NCBI GenBank assembly: GCA_009767595.1
Contig: VSDK01012543.1
Span: forward strand, 1 to 64,000
Direction of reading: 5' to 3'
DNA length: 64,000 nt
From: Symbiodinium kawagutii
Taxonomy: Eukaryota > Sar > Dinophyceae > Suessiales > Symbiodiniaceae
Shown: positions 1 through 10,500 of the stretch, one piece after another
Layout: every line of letters starts with the position of its first letter
Position numbering within the stretch: the first letter of the stretch is position 1
Translations under genes and position numbers: made by a program
The notes under the pieces: model-generated
The model's input: only the letters and a program-made list of their open reading frames with translations
Database searches by the model: none
Told to the model about the DNA's origin: nothing

Positions 1-60
1 TCACCTGACTAAAACCTGTCTACTGTAGACCCCTTTTTTTTTCTGAAAGTTGTAAAGCAA

Positions 61-155
61 CTATGGCCATCTTAATTTCGGCAATGCCAGGCGCAGCAGT
101 TGTGAAGCTATGGCCATCTTAAATTTGGGCAGTGGCAGGCGCAGCGTTTCTGAAG
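61..155. repeat. 47-bp tandem duplication
   Basis: Two adjacent copies of a unit that begins CTATGGCCATCTTAA and ends in GGCGCAGC followed by GAAG start at 61 and 108. They differ at a few positions. No coding function is visible. The sequence before 61 is AT-rich and unremarkable. Confidence 0.75.
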
Positions 156-183
156 CAACTATAAAAGCCAACCAGACATTATT

Positions 184-332
184 CTACGCTAGAAAGCCGT
201 TCTCAATGACCAGATGAAGGGAAATGCTGCTAGATCCATTCGGAGAACCATCTTCAACAAAGCCTTGCTGGATCCATTGGATAAAAAATTGCTAGGTTTT
301 CGAGAGTCATTGGGAACGCGTTTCTAGCGTAG
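184..332. mobile_element. MITE-like element with 27-bp terminal inverted repeats
   Basis: The segments 184-210 and 306-332 are inverted copies of one another, matching at 24 of 27 positions by eye (outer end CTACGCTAGAAA, inner end CAATGAC). They enclose about 95 bp. The 149-bp size and long terminal inverted repeats are those of a small non-autonomous DNA element or MITE. No clear target-site duplication is visible immediately outside, so transposition is inferred rather than shown. The interior carries two similar CTRGATCCATT blocks. Confidence 0.6.
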
Positions 333-504
333 TGTTCCTTGGGGCCTTTGCTTCCAGAGTGCAGGGCATAGCTTACGGCGATCTTGATCCATTAGCAATT
401 ATTCGTCCACTTGGGTCACAAGCAGTTCCGCAACAAAAGGAGAACCGAATTCTAGAACTTGAAAAGCGTCAGTTTTCCAAGGACGTACAGCAGTGCACCG
501 GCAG

Positions 505-577
505 TATCTTCTGGCATTCTATTTGGCATATCTTTCTGGCATTCTATCTGGCGTATCTTCTAGCATTCTATTTTTGC
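505..577 (+). repeat. About 24-bp tandem repeat, three copies
   Basis: Three successive units of the form TATCTTCTGGCATTCTATTTGGC begin at 505, 529 and 554. They lie in an open frame (332-664) whose hydrophobic translation reflects the repeat. I do not regard that frame as a gene. Confidence 0.6.
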
Positions 578-655
578 TGGCCTGATTCAACAGTCGCTGG
601 GTGGTCGACTAAGGGACTTGCAAGGACGATTGGAGGGGATGATGCCTGGCTCTTT

Positions 656-698
656 GACTTCTGAGATGCGTGAGTGCGGAGTGTCACCTGTTTCACCT
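656..698 (+). repeat. Leader repeat, copy 1
   Basis: This is a block reading GACTTCTGAGATGCGTGAGTG and continuing to GTTTCACCT. Near-identical blocks occur at 2213-2255 and 3136-3180, and the 3' end recurs near 3978. The later copies precede intron-like sequences upstream of the retroelement frame, so this copy is probably a fragment of the same element's 5' region. From 700 to 1676 I see no gene and no other clear repeat. Confidence 0.6.
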
Positions 699-1676
699 TC
701 AGCATAGATTGATAGATTGAGGATTTGTGGCTGCAGGAGAGAGGCTTTGGGGGGCGAACGTGGTTGAAATATTGTTTTAAATACCGTAATTGAAGCCAGT
801 TTCTTTAAGTCTCATGTGCGCGGCCCTTCTCAGTATTCTGCAGTTTCCCTTCTGAGAAATTTTTCTCGGGGCCGGACGGGCAAGGTCGGGCTAGAGAAGC
901 CATGTCCAGAGGAGTGCCAGCAAATAGCGACAATTTGGACCAATTCTCACCAAACTCACACGCAGCAACCACAACACAAGAGCAGTGACACTCAATTAAG
1001 AATTTCGTGACAATGGGTTCCTCCCATGACATGGCATTATCGGCTGCTCCAAATGACCGTGATGTCCTGATAGATACTCAACTCGAATGCATGTGATGAT
1101 ACGACTCAACATCGTGTAAGATTTCTGAATCTTCTTCAGGTCAGGGGGCGATCATTCTGGGACGCCTTCCAAATTATCTGGTGTGACGCACTTTACATAC
1201 ACAATACTCACAACATGATGAAGAGCCAGCGCAATAGCCCACACTCCACTGAGGCAAAGACGTAAAAGGCGTTCGTATGCCACTTCACCAAGCTGAGCAT
1301 CGACCAAAACATCAAAAGTTTTTTTTTCTGCGAAGGCGCCGCTTATGCACTAGTGGCAGCGGTCACATGTGACAACTACAAAAGACTCAAAAATCCGAAC
1401 GACCGAAACATCAAAAGCCAGCACATCACACTTACATTGAAGCATGGCTGAGCTGAGTGGATGAACATTAACATAGATCAAGAAAGATCTTCAATCCTGA
1501 GTGAATGTCCACGCGACTTGAATTATCATCCGCGATGGGAGACACCCTTGAAGTGAACCTTCTGGAGCAGGTACTGAAGAAGGGGAAAGTGAAACAGAAA
1601 CCATTCAAAGGATACGGGTCATCTGCCTCCACAATTGAAATACCGCTGGTATAATCGAAAGGTCCAAATCGCTAAG

Positions 1677-1910
1677 TCAAAGGGACGTACTCGCATGCAT
1701 CAAAGCCCGATGAGGCTCACCACACGCCTTGCCATCTGGCAATGGAAACGCACATCCGTGAAAGAATTTGCAATCCTGCAAATTGCATTGACCGGTTTGG
1801 AAACGCACACATAACTGGCGCTTCTTGCCGTCAAGGTGGTGTGACGACACGTTCGCCACTAGCATAGTTAAGGAGTTGAGAAAGAGGTTCTTGCGGTTGC
1901 GGCAGAACAT
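1677..1910 (-). CDS. CCCH zinc-finger-like fragment (possible retroelement Gag remnant)
   Basis: This is a 77-codon open frame on the minus strand. It contains the block LCVRFQTGQCNLQDCKFFHG, which has the spacing C-x7-C-x4-C-x3-H of a CCCH zinc knuckle, followed by further Cys and His residues (CAF...GKACGEPH...H). Short Cys/His-rich segments of this general look occur beside RT genes in dinoflagellate retroelements, where they may bind nucleic acid; that link comes from recollection of the family and is an inference here. The frame lies opposite in strand to the RT remnant downstream, so it would belong to a second, inverted element fragment. No start or splice context supports an intact gene. 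Confidence 0.4.
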   Translation of the reverse strand: MFCRNRKNLFLNSLTMLVANVSSHHLDGKKRQLCVRFQTGQCNLQDCKFFHGCAFPLPDGKACGEPHRALMHASTSL

Positions 1911-2212
1911 TCAAGCAAGCAATGCCTAGCTTGGTCTTCCCACATTTCATAAATCATCACTAATGTCTTTGTTTCTGAGCCGTAGGAAGCTTTGTTTAGT
2001 TTGATGCGGAACCTCTATATGCACTTATATCTTCGCATTGACTCTGCTGTTTTACAATGGTCGATTTCCATTTCTTGTAAGAAGCTGCAAATGTGAGACG
2101 TATTCTATTTACAGCGATTTTGAGAAGTAAGTGCAGGCAAGGCGCAACTATGAATGTTTGGAAATGCATGGGAAACGCACCTGACGAAGTAAGATGATGA
2201 TGCTGGTTGAAT

Positions 2213-2255
2213 GACTTCTGAGATGCGTGAGTGCGGAGTTTCACACGTTTCACCT
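2213..2255 (+). repeat. Leader repeat, copy 2
   Basis: This block nearly matches 656-698, differing at a few positions near its 3' end. It is followed by the intron-like copy at 2281-2433 and then by a degraded version of the retroelement's first coding segment, ending in CCTGCATTTCGTGT near 2467. Confidence 0.65.
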
Positions 2256-2280
2256 AGAGCTATGCTAGATAATTTTGATG

Positions 2281-2433
2281 GTAAGATGACCTTGTCTGGG
2301 TTCTTGGGTGGCTTGTTGTCTTGTTCGGTTTGGTTCTAGTTTGCTGGTTTTGTTTGCTTTGCTGGTTTGCTTGGTTTTGTCTCTTGACGGTCATCTTCCT
2401 TTTCAATTGATGATCTTCTGATCTCTGCTGCAG
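2281..2433 (+). repeat. Introner-like intron copy A with terminal inverted repeats
   Basis: The 153-bp segment begins GTAAGATGACC (2281-2291) and ends in GCTGCAG, so it has GT...AG ends. An inverted copy of the left end, GGTCATCTTCC (10 of 11 matches), stands at 2389-2399. The interior is rich in GTTTGGTTTGCTGG-type sequence. It is clearly homologous to 4013-4170 in both flanks and interior. The downstream flank matches the first codons of the retroelement frame but carries a small indel that breaks it. Confidence 0.6.
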
Positions 2434-3135
2434 TCTTTCAGGATATTCAGTGACCTGCATTTCGTGTAATGGGCACTATCCGGAAAAAAAAGAAAGCCTC
2501 CTCGAAGAGATGCCATTGTTGTCTTTCCATGTCAAGGTCTTCCATATTCATTTCAAGCGGAAAGCTTGGCGGAATATCGGTCTGAGCAATTCCAAAAAAG
2601 ACATTTCCAGGGGCCATGAGGGAGGACTCATCATGAGAACGTGCATCCCATGACGCCTTCAAGATGTATATACTTGCTGACACCCGCAAGAAACTCCAGG
2701 AGAGAGAACTCTACCAACCCGCTCTTGCCAACAAGCCTTTGAACCTAAGTGGTCAATCGGAACGGCTCCGAGAGTTGCAAAAGGTTTACTACTTGAGTCT
2801 CCATGTGCAGGAAGAATTTTGTGACTGTAATCACTTGCTCACGTACATTTAGAGCACATCTTAATCGCAACAAAGCTGGGGTCCCGACGTATACCTCGCT
2901 TCTTCTTCCAATAGTCTTAGTAAGCTTTAGAATTGCTTTGTTTGCAGAGCTTTTTTATTTTTCGCTTCGCTCTGCATGCGCTAGAAGTATTGGGTCTGTG
3001 TCTTTCATTGGATGTATGAAGATGCTTCTTTTGGAAATCATGGGCTCTTGCAATTTCAAGATGGAGGGAAGACAACGAAAGCATGGCTCACAGCGGATTC
3101 AGGAAAAGATGTTGAGACGCTGATGCCCCGATCGT

Positions 3136-3260
3136 CGTCTTCTGAGCAGAGTGAGGGCGGAGTGTCACATGTTTCACCTGTTCTTAGATATTTTTGTCTG
3201 GATGGTAAGTTGATGACTCTGTGTCGTTTTTTTTTTTACTTGTTTTATTTGGTGCCCTTG
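3136..3260 (+). repeat. Leader repeat, copy 3, with a degraded intron-like segment
   Basis: Positions 3136-3180 resemble the leader repeat, ending in AGTGTCACATGTTTCACCTG. They are followed by GGATGGTAAGTTGATGAC and a T/G-rich tract, a diverged version of the start of the introner-like introns at 2281 and 4013. The 3' end of the intron is not recognisable, so this copy is truncated or decayed. Sequence from 3300 to 3960 shows only short frames that I cannot support. Confidence 0.5.
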
Positions 3261-4012
3261 GTTGGCTTGTTCTGTTTTTTTGTTTGGTTGTGACCTGTGT
3301 GTGCACGTGAGGCGCTGCCCAGGGAAAAAAATTGATTGAATTCTGCCATGAACAATGCGTCCTTTGGTCATGTGAGAACCCTAATCGGGTTTTCATGTGG
3401 GACGCCACTAACTTTCTCACGATTGCTGCAACAGTTGGATCACTTCCAAACTCTTTTTCATCATTGCAGATATGGCAGTGCTCGTCGAAAGTTGACACAC
3501 ACACCATTCCACTTTTTGTCACCTCGAATCTCGTTGTGAAAATGACGATGAGCATGAACCCGGGGACAGCTCCCCGATGGTCGATGGGCCACCGGGGATG
3601 AAACAGCCTATCCTTAAGACCTTTGTCGCGGCATGACTTTTCATCTTGTGATGCATTTACAACCGCTAGGTGCTCGTTGCCTCACCTAGTTGCGCGCAAC
3701 AGGAAGAGACCATTCAAGCTTTGCGAGCCAGCGCCGACATTCAACACGACGAGGCCTTCCTCCCATGGTTCCCGAATTCCTTCGAGTAGTTCAACAGCCT
3801 GCCTCAACACTTCTGCCTCCGTTGAGTTGTCAACTTAGCGTTCCTTTCCGGGGGTAAATCATCGCGAGTGCAGGAACTCAACAAGGATTCGAAAAAGCTG
3901 ATTCTGCTGAAAGCATCATCACAGTTGGGGTCCACAGAAATCCAAGTGAGTTCGTGCAAGAAGCATTTTCAATTGGCCGTTTCACCTAGTGCATAGTTAG
4001 TTTGGATGATAG

Positions 4013-4170
4013 GTAAGATGACCTTTTTCTTGTTTGGGTGGCTGGTTTTTTGGTTGGTTTGCTTGGTGGGGTTTGGTTGGTTGGTTTTGGTTGGTTGTGT
4101 TTGTTTTGCTGGTCTTGTTTTTTCTGGTCATCTTACTTATTAATTGGCGATCTTATGATCTCTATTGCAG
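4013..4170 (+). repeat. Introner-like intron copy B with perfect 11-bp inverted ends
   Basis: The segment starts GTAAGATGACC (4013-4023) and ends CTATTGCAG. The exact inverted complement GGTCATCTTAC lies at 4126-4136. The interior is a GGTTTGGTTGG-like tract. As a GT...AG intron it would feed directly into the retroelement open frame that begins at 4171. The internal inverted repeats resemble those reported for DNA-transposon-derived introners in dinoflagellates; whether this is a spliced intron is an inference. Confidence 0.6.
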
Positions 4171-6096
4171 TCTTTCCGGACATATAGTGACCTGCATTTC
4201 GTGTTCAATAGGCACTACCCAGGAAAAAAAACATTTTCAATTGGTCATCCAACAGAAGTACAAGGCGTGTTTCCATCTTGCATTCGTCGAGTGGTAGATG
4301 ATTCCCTGGCACAGTCCCAAGAGTCAATGGCAAGAGACAGGACGGCTGAATTTCGCAGGTGGGCAACACTGGTGACTGATCTCAAGAGCAGAGAGTGCCA
4401 GCCGAGGTCTACAATGAGTGAGAGGAGAAACACAGTGCTGAAAGATAAGCAACTTGCCCTGTTGGAACAATTCATGTCCGAGTCCAACCACCTGGGCAAG
4501 AACCTCATAGAAGACTTGACTCGACGCTTTGATTTGACGGGGGAGCTTCCCAAGTCCGGAGTCTTTGAGCATGGCCGTCGTCCTGCCAAGGTGTCATGCG
4601 ATAACCTCCGAAAATTTGCCACCGTCAGCAGAGAGAGTACATTCAAGACCGTTCAAGCTCTGGAGAACCAGACCTTGACAAAGGTTTGTGGGAAGCCACT
4701 TTGAAGGAAGTGAACAAAGGTCTCTTGGAAGGACCCATCGAAATTGAATCCATGCCGATGGACTCTTTGCTCACAAAGCGCTTCCCAGTGAGACAGAAAA
4801 ACAAGATCCGACCCATAGACGACTACAAAGCCAACATGGTAAACCAGCCCGTCAAACAGACAGGAGGAGTCACAGTGCACACCATACATCACATAGCCTC
4901 CATGATCGCGTATTGGCTCCGTGCCTGTTCGCATCGTTGGTTGCCACATGTTGGGATCTTTCCGATGCTTACAAGCAAATTCCTCGGTCTGACTGATGGG
5001 GCCTACCGAAGAGATGCGTTCCTTGCAGTGTATCGCCCCGACAAGGACAAGGCCGAAGTCTTTCGCCAGAAGGTCTTACCTTTTGGATCAATAGCTTCGG
5101 TCACCGCTTTCCTTCGTGTATCCTTGGCCTTGTGGGCGGTTGGCAACGCCAAGCTCAAGTTAGCATGGTCTGCCTATTTTGATGATTTCCTCAGCCTTTG
5201 TGAAAAGGCGTCATCCAAACACACCGATATGTGCATTGCCGCCATGTTCTCTTTTCTGGGATGGAAATTGTCTGAGGATAAACTCATCCCTTTCGACTCG
5301 GTGGCAAAGTGTGAGCCTGGACCTCAGGAGTGCCAAGTTCGGCCTGGTCAAAGTGAGCAACACGGCAGAACGAGTCGAAGAACTGGTTGATGAGCTTGGA
5401 AAGATAGTAGATTCAGGCACCCTGCCCAGAAAGGACGGTGAAAGGTTGAGGGGACATCTTCAGTTCGCTAGCAGCCAGTTGTTTGGAAGGTTGCTCAGAA
5501 CAACCATGTTTCGTCGGGAAGAAAGGCGTTGTCGGACAAGAAGCGACACGCTGACTTCAAACAAACCCAAAGAGATCTCTAGAGGGCTCTCGGACCACGT
5601 TCACATATATGTGGATGCATCATTCGAGCCTGGAGGATACTCTGGAATTGGGGGCTTTTGTGTCAACAGTGATGGCACGCTGACTAGTTTCTTCAGCGGA
5701 GAGGTGCCTCAAGCGTTGCTCTGTCTGGTGGAGAAAGGGAGCAAAGAGACTATCGTCCTCAAGTTGGAGATGGTTGCTGTTGCTATCCTAGTGGCCGCCG
5801 CAATTTGGCAAGACATCCTGCGTTCCAAGAGGGCCGTCATCTTCACTGACAATGAACCGATCAAGAAAAGCCTCATCAGAGGCTATTCGCAGAATTATTT
5901 TGTCAGCAGCCTCATGGAAGCTTTTTACCTCGTCGAGGAAGAAGTTCATTGCCAAGTTTGGTTAGAGCGAGTGCCTCGCCAGTCGAATCCAGCAGATGAA
6001 CCTTCTAGTGCTCAACTCTGTTGGGCTGTACGGCCAGGCTATAAGAGTCGATGTGATGGACATTTGGGTCAAGTCGGCCCAGAGAACAGGGTGTGA
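4171..6096 (+). pseudogene. Frameshifted reverse transcriptase/RNase H of a retroelement
   Basis: This is the remnant of a retroelement polyprotein. The first segment (to about 4700) is helical and precedes the RT. RT motifs are then found in different frames: RPIDDYKANMVN near 4811, WDLSDAYKQIP near 4952 (first catalytic Asp block), LPFGSIASVTAF near 5080, and YFDD at 5175-5186. The RNase H part (about 5600-6010) shows a VDASFE...GGYSGIGGF block, the acidic block LEMVAVAILVA, a TDNEP block, and a terminal RVPRQSNPADEPSS, which matches the NPAD ending of Ty3- and DIRS-type RNase H domains. At least four frame changes (about 4690, 4910-4950, 5000 and 5310) make it non-functional. I cannot assign it firmly to DIRS or LTR classes; no integrase or tyrosine recombinase is visible. 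Codon content suggests fairly recent decay. Confidence 0.8.
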
Positions 6097-6166
6097 CAGC
6101 GCGGCCAAAGATTGACCCCAATTCTCAAAAGAAAGAAAAGAAACGCTGCTTTGGCATGTGTGAACT
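6093..6166 (+). repeat. 74-bp direct repeat, copy 1
   Basis: This copy begins GTGACAGCGCGGCCAAA and ends CATGTGTGAACT. It overlaps the stop codon of the RNase H frame. The second copy is at 6757-6830, with about 590 bp between them. The pair could mark the terminal repeat of the retroelement or a local duplication. Confidence 0.75.
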
Positions 6167-6350
6167 GGAAAAAGACGAAATTCATGCATGCATGATGAAG
6201 TTTTATTCACAAGACAAAACAGATGAAAGAGCCTTAGTTCTTGAAGTGCACGCAGTGAACAGCTAAGTAGCCTGTGTTTTTCACTTGAGTCCTTTTCACT
6301 GCAGCGGTGGAGTTCCATGTCAATCCCATCGCCCTGCAGTGTGGCTCAAG

Positions 6351-6615
6351 GATCAAGTGATCAAGAGCCAACATGCACATCATGTGATGGGAATGCATGT
6401 TGCATGTCAAGTGACATTTTCTTTTTTGCCCCTGCCTCTCCCACCCTGGATCAAGTGATCTTGGGACCTTTTTTGGACAGTGCCCTACCGACAAGTGTCG
6501 CCAATCAAGTAATTGAACAGTTTGTTTACCCTGAGATTTTTCCAGTTTGAGGGGTTTACGTTTTTCATTATGGGTTTTATCTTTATGAGGCAATCCCAAA
6601 CGCGTCAAGTGACGC
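6351..6615. other. Cluster of five CAAGTG-centred palindromes
   Basis: Five 12-14-bp sites share the core CAAGTG, with flanks that are different but always symmetric: GATCAAGTGATC (6351-6362 and 6449-6460), ATGTCAAGTGACAT (6404-6417), CGACAAGTGTCG (about 6490) and GCGTCAAGTGACGC (6602-6615). An inverted core, CACTTG, lies near 6282. The arms could form short hairpins with a two-base AG loop, or dimer-binding sites of E-box shape (CANNTG). Function is unknown. Confidence 0.5.
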
Positions 6616-6756
6616 TTCTGCCACTCGTCCAGTAACACCAGTCCCGTGACTCTTTTGACGACGTTGGATTTTGCTTGACTTCATAGACTGTTGCGATCTA
6701 ATGATCTTTGCTATATCCTTTAGCGTTTTCACAGTCTCAGTGCCTCACCCTAAGCC

Positions 6757-6830
6757 GTGACAGCGCGGCCAAAAATTGACGCCAATTCTCAAAAGAAAGA
6801 AAAAAAGTGCTGCTTTTGCATGTGTGAACT
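6757..6830 (+). repeat. 74-bp direct repeat, copy 2
   Basis: This repeat of 6093-6166 differs at a handful of bases (for example AAAAATTGACGCC against AAAGATTGACCCC). Downstream, from 6831 to 7587, I see no convincing gene. The next coding exon starts around 7588. Confidence 0.75.
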
Positions 6831-7587
6831 GTGTGTCCTTTTGTCAAAGAGAAAAAGTAGTCAAGGATGGACGCTTGGGGAGGGTGACAACTGCCTGGTT
6901 ATAGGACATCTATCAACTCGCGTGAACCCGTCAGCAATTGCTTATCATGATTTGTTTGGTTTTGCTGTGTTGCGTTTATACGAAGTTTTGGCTCTTGTTT
7001 CACGCAATTTGAGTTGTATACGTTTGGTGACATGAACGCAGACCTGGTCCACGGGAGGTGCAGGCTGACTTGAGGAAAAACAACAATATCGGTCAACAAC
7101 GTTCCAGTGCTCTGTTCTCCATTTCAATTTTCCAGCAGCTAAGTTCTGTTGGTATCAGAATTTCAGCTTGAATTCTGCACGGGATACCATAGAGGGCATA
7201 GAGAAGGGCATGGATTGATTGCTGCGGGCAACAATCAAATAGATCCAATGCACTGTAGCATTCTGGACCAGCCGCGCTGCATCCACAAAGTGCAAGCGCT
7301 CCAGCGTTTTTTTTCACTTACGAAGCTGTTTCAAGTTGGCTCAAATAACCTTGCGATTCCCAGCAGCATCGTTGTGCAGGACGGATTGGACCCGTAGTTT
7401 CGGTGCCACTTTTGATCACAATAAAATGCGGCATTTAATTGAAACTCTGTGACCATTGCGGGTGCTGCATTTGATTCATCAGTCACTCACTCGGGTGGAT
7501 GCTTTTGCGCTATTTCTGGTGGTGGATAGTGGTGTTAAACAGTTGTGATGTGGTATTCCTTTGTGATGTCCAGGAAGCGACGTGGCC

Positions 7588-10500
7588 ATGACCATTGAGG
7601 AGCAAGAAGTGGGTCACATCCCCACAGAGCCGATGGTGGAGGATGGTAGTGAAGTCTCCGAAGCTTCAATGCCAGGGCCAAGCGATGCCATTGAAAATCT
7701 CGAGAACCAGTCCGTCACCACATCCAACTTTGGTGAAACCATGGATATCATCCAGCTTTCTCCAGTTGAAGTCACAATCTTGCGAAAGAGCTTCGACTTG
7801 CTTCTGGAATCACTAGGTGGGCTGGTGGGGCTTTCAGCGATTGGTTTTTGAACGATGAGTTGGGAAAGTTGTCCGACACCCAACCACCGCCTTGAGGCAA
7901 TGACCGGGAAGCAGTGGGTGATGCCATCTATGGCAGCAAGATTGGAGCTCTTGCGGCGGTCAAAGACAGCTTCACCACTCCCAGAGCCATGGTGTCCTTG
8001 AGGTTTTTCAATTGCTTTCGCCTGCTTTTGGAGAAGGCTGAGGACCCTGGCGCACCTTTTCTGCAAGTCTCACACAGAACTCTCAGAAGTCAACTCTGAG
8101 TTTCTTGAAATATTTTTAGCTCAGAAGAACTTTCCTGTACTTTCTCCATCTTTCTCTATCTTTCCCTAGGAACTGAAAATCTATGTGGAGACGCTGGCCT
8201 TCAAACATTTGGGAATCGAGATCATGGAGCGCAGAGTGGACGCCGTGGTCGCAGCGTTCAATGAATTCTGGTCGGCAAGAGATGGCAATGCAATAGGTCC
8301 AATAGGTATGGAATGCCATGCTATGCCATGCTATGCCATGCTATGCCATGCTATGCCATGCTATGCCATGCTATGCCATGGTATGTCACAATGGGACATG
8401 CTGGGACCGGACATCCACTCAGAGGGTCAGGAGTTCTTGGATGCTTCCTGTGTTGGATCTCGTATGTTGCATTTTCCTCGCCAGAAAAACATGAGAAAAC
8501 TCATCAATTTGAGCCATCGTCATATAGCCAGTTGAGACTTTTGGTGCCGTTGGTTTGAGGCTGTCGATGTTGACAGTCTAACCAGTCAGACTCACTGGTT
8601 TTCCCAGGAACTCTTGGATCAGAACGTGCCAGAATTGCCGCCTGGAACTCAACAAGCTTGGGAGAAGCTCTTGGGCTATGCCGGCTCCTGTTTCCTGGCA
8701 GACCATGTAGGGATCCTAGATCCATGATCTTAGGGTCTTGAGGTGACAAGCTGATAGAAGGTGGAGGTGACCGTGACCTTGGCAATAAGATACTTATGAT
8801 ACCCTTATGATACTTCGCTTGTCTCCGCTCATGTAAAGTGAATTTGCTGCGTGTATCAGCACTGTGCCCATGAGAAAAGGGATCAACTTCGACAGGCATG
8901 GGGCTTAGGATTTCGATGTGATTGGTGAAATGTTTGTAGATGAATGGAATGTTTGTGGAACGTCTGTGAGATCTATGTAGCAAGGCTATCGATTTGTCGG
9001 GGACACCTATGGTGAGCGTCTTCGCATCATCAAGGAGGATTGGGCTGTGGTTCAGGCATCTGCGCCTCAGCTATGAATGGCGTGCTGTGGGAACGTCATG
9101 AGCCCATCTGATGAATCATCATGAATCCTTATAAGTATTTTTTTAGAACATTGTTTCGAACATGTATTGAAGTGATTTTTGAATCCGCTGATGCGGTTGC
9201 TGTTTCGCTTCAGGAACACCAGGGTACCGGCGGGGAAGTCGAAGAGGTCGAGAGCGCCGACGGCAACGACGGCAACGACGGCAACGACGGCAACGACGGC
9301 AAGGGCAAGGAGACGTACAGTTTCGGTCGGATGTGTGCGTTCAGCAACGAAGTCATGGGGCAAAAGACGGAAGCGTGGATGGAGACCTGGACTTTGATGG
9401 AAATTTGATAAATCAATGATGTATTTTATGCATAAATGTTGACTTCTTATGCATTTTGATGTATTTTTGATTTGGACGACTTTTTGATGCAACTTGGATT
9501 TGATGCATTTTGTGTAGTGACTCAGTTACGTGTTTCATTTCTTATTTCTCGTTCCAGGTGGAGCTCTTGACAGTGTTCGATGTGTTGGTGGAAATGATAT
9601 CAAGCCCAGTGCACCTGCAAGAGGAATGCGATTTGTTGGCCATCAACTTGATTGTCAAATCCCAGGACCTGCGCCCGGATGGATGGCGGCGCCAATCCAT
9701 TGAGAAGTGCTCTGGATTTCTGAGTGAAATATCTCTCTGACTGATCCAAAGTGGCACTCATTTTCTTGTTGGAAAAGCGATAAAATGACTTTGATTGAGA
9801 AATGCTTTACGGCACTTGTGGGGAGCAAGAGTGGTTTTGAGTCAGCTGTTTTGTCAAAGGCGGTCATGTAGGGCAAAATGGATGTCAGTGTGGCACATTC
9901 TTTGCAAATTGACCTGCAGAACATCGATTTCGGGAAGTTCAAACCCGTCATGTTGGCGGCACTTCGCTCTTTGCTACCTAAGCAATGGAGCACCAAGCAT
10001 GAAACTGCCTGGGAGTGGCTTTGGATGACCGTTGCTCGGAATCTCAACGAATCTTGGTTGAAAATGTTACTGGTTGTGGCAAGTCTTGGTACTGCAAAGA
10101 AGGAGTGCATCATCCTTCAAAGGGGCAGATCTAAGGAATCGACCATGAAAGTCCGAGCATTCAAGCCTTACAATGCAAGGCTCTTTTCCTCCCTGTCGGA
10201 GGAGCAGCTCAATCGCTTCCGATGCTCGATGGGTGTGTGATTTTTGATTCCGACGGACTCAGAGCGAGGCTTTGTTAGCCACTGCTTTTGGGGAGACTAG
10301 GACTGACTAGGATATTTTCCAGTGGCAAGTTGCTCAGGAACCAACATTTTTACGGACTTCTTTGCCAGAAGTGCAGCAAGTCAAGACTTGTTCAAGCAGT
10401 CTCAATCCAGACTCCGCTTCTTGGCTTTCAATTTGAGGCAAGGACTTCACATGTGTCAGGTAGTACCTAGGTCTGAGTCCTGTTGCAGTGGACCCAAGCT

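Noticed and set aside
332..664. 110-codon open frame with a hydrophobic stretch
   Set aside because: The hydrophobic part is the 24-bp tandem repeat; no homologous motif or splice context.
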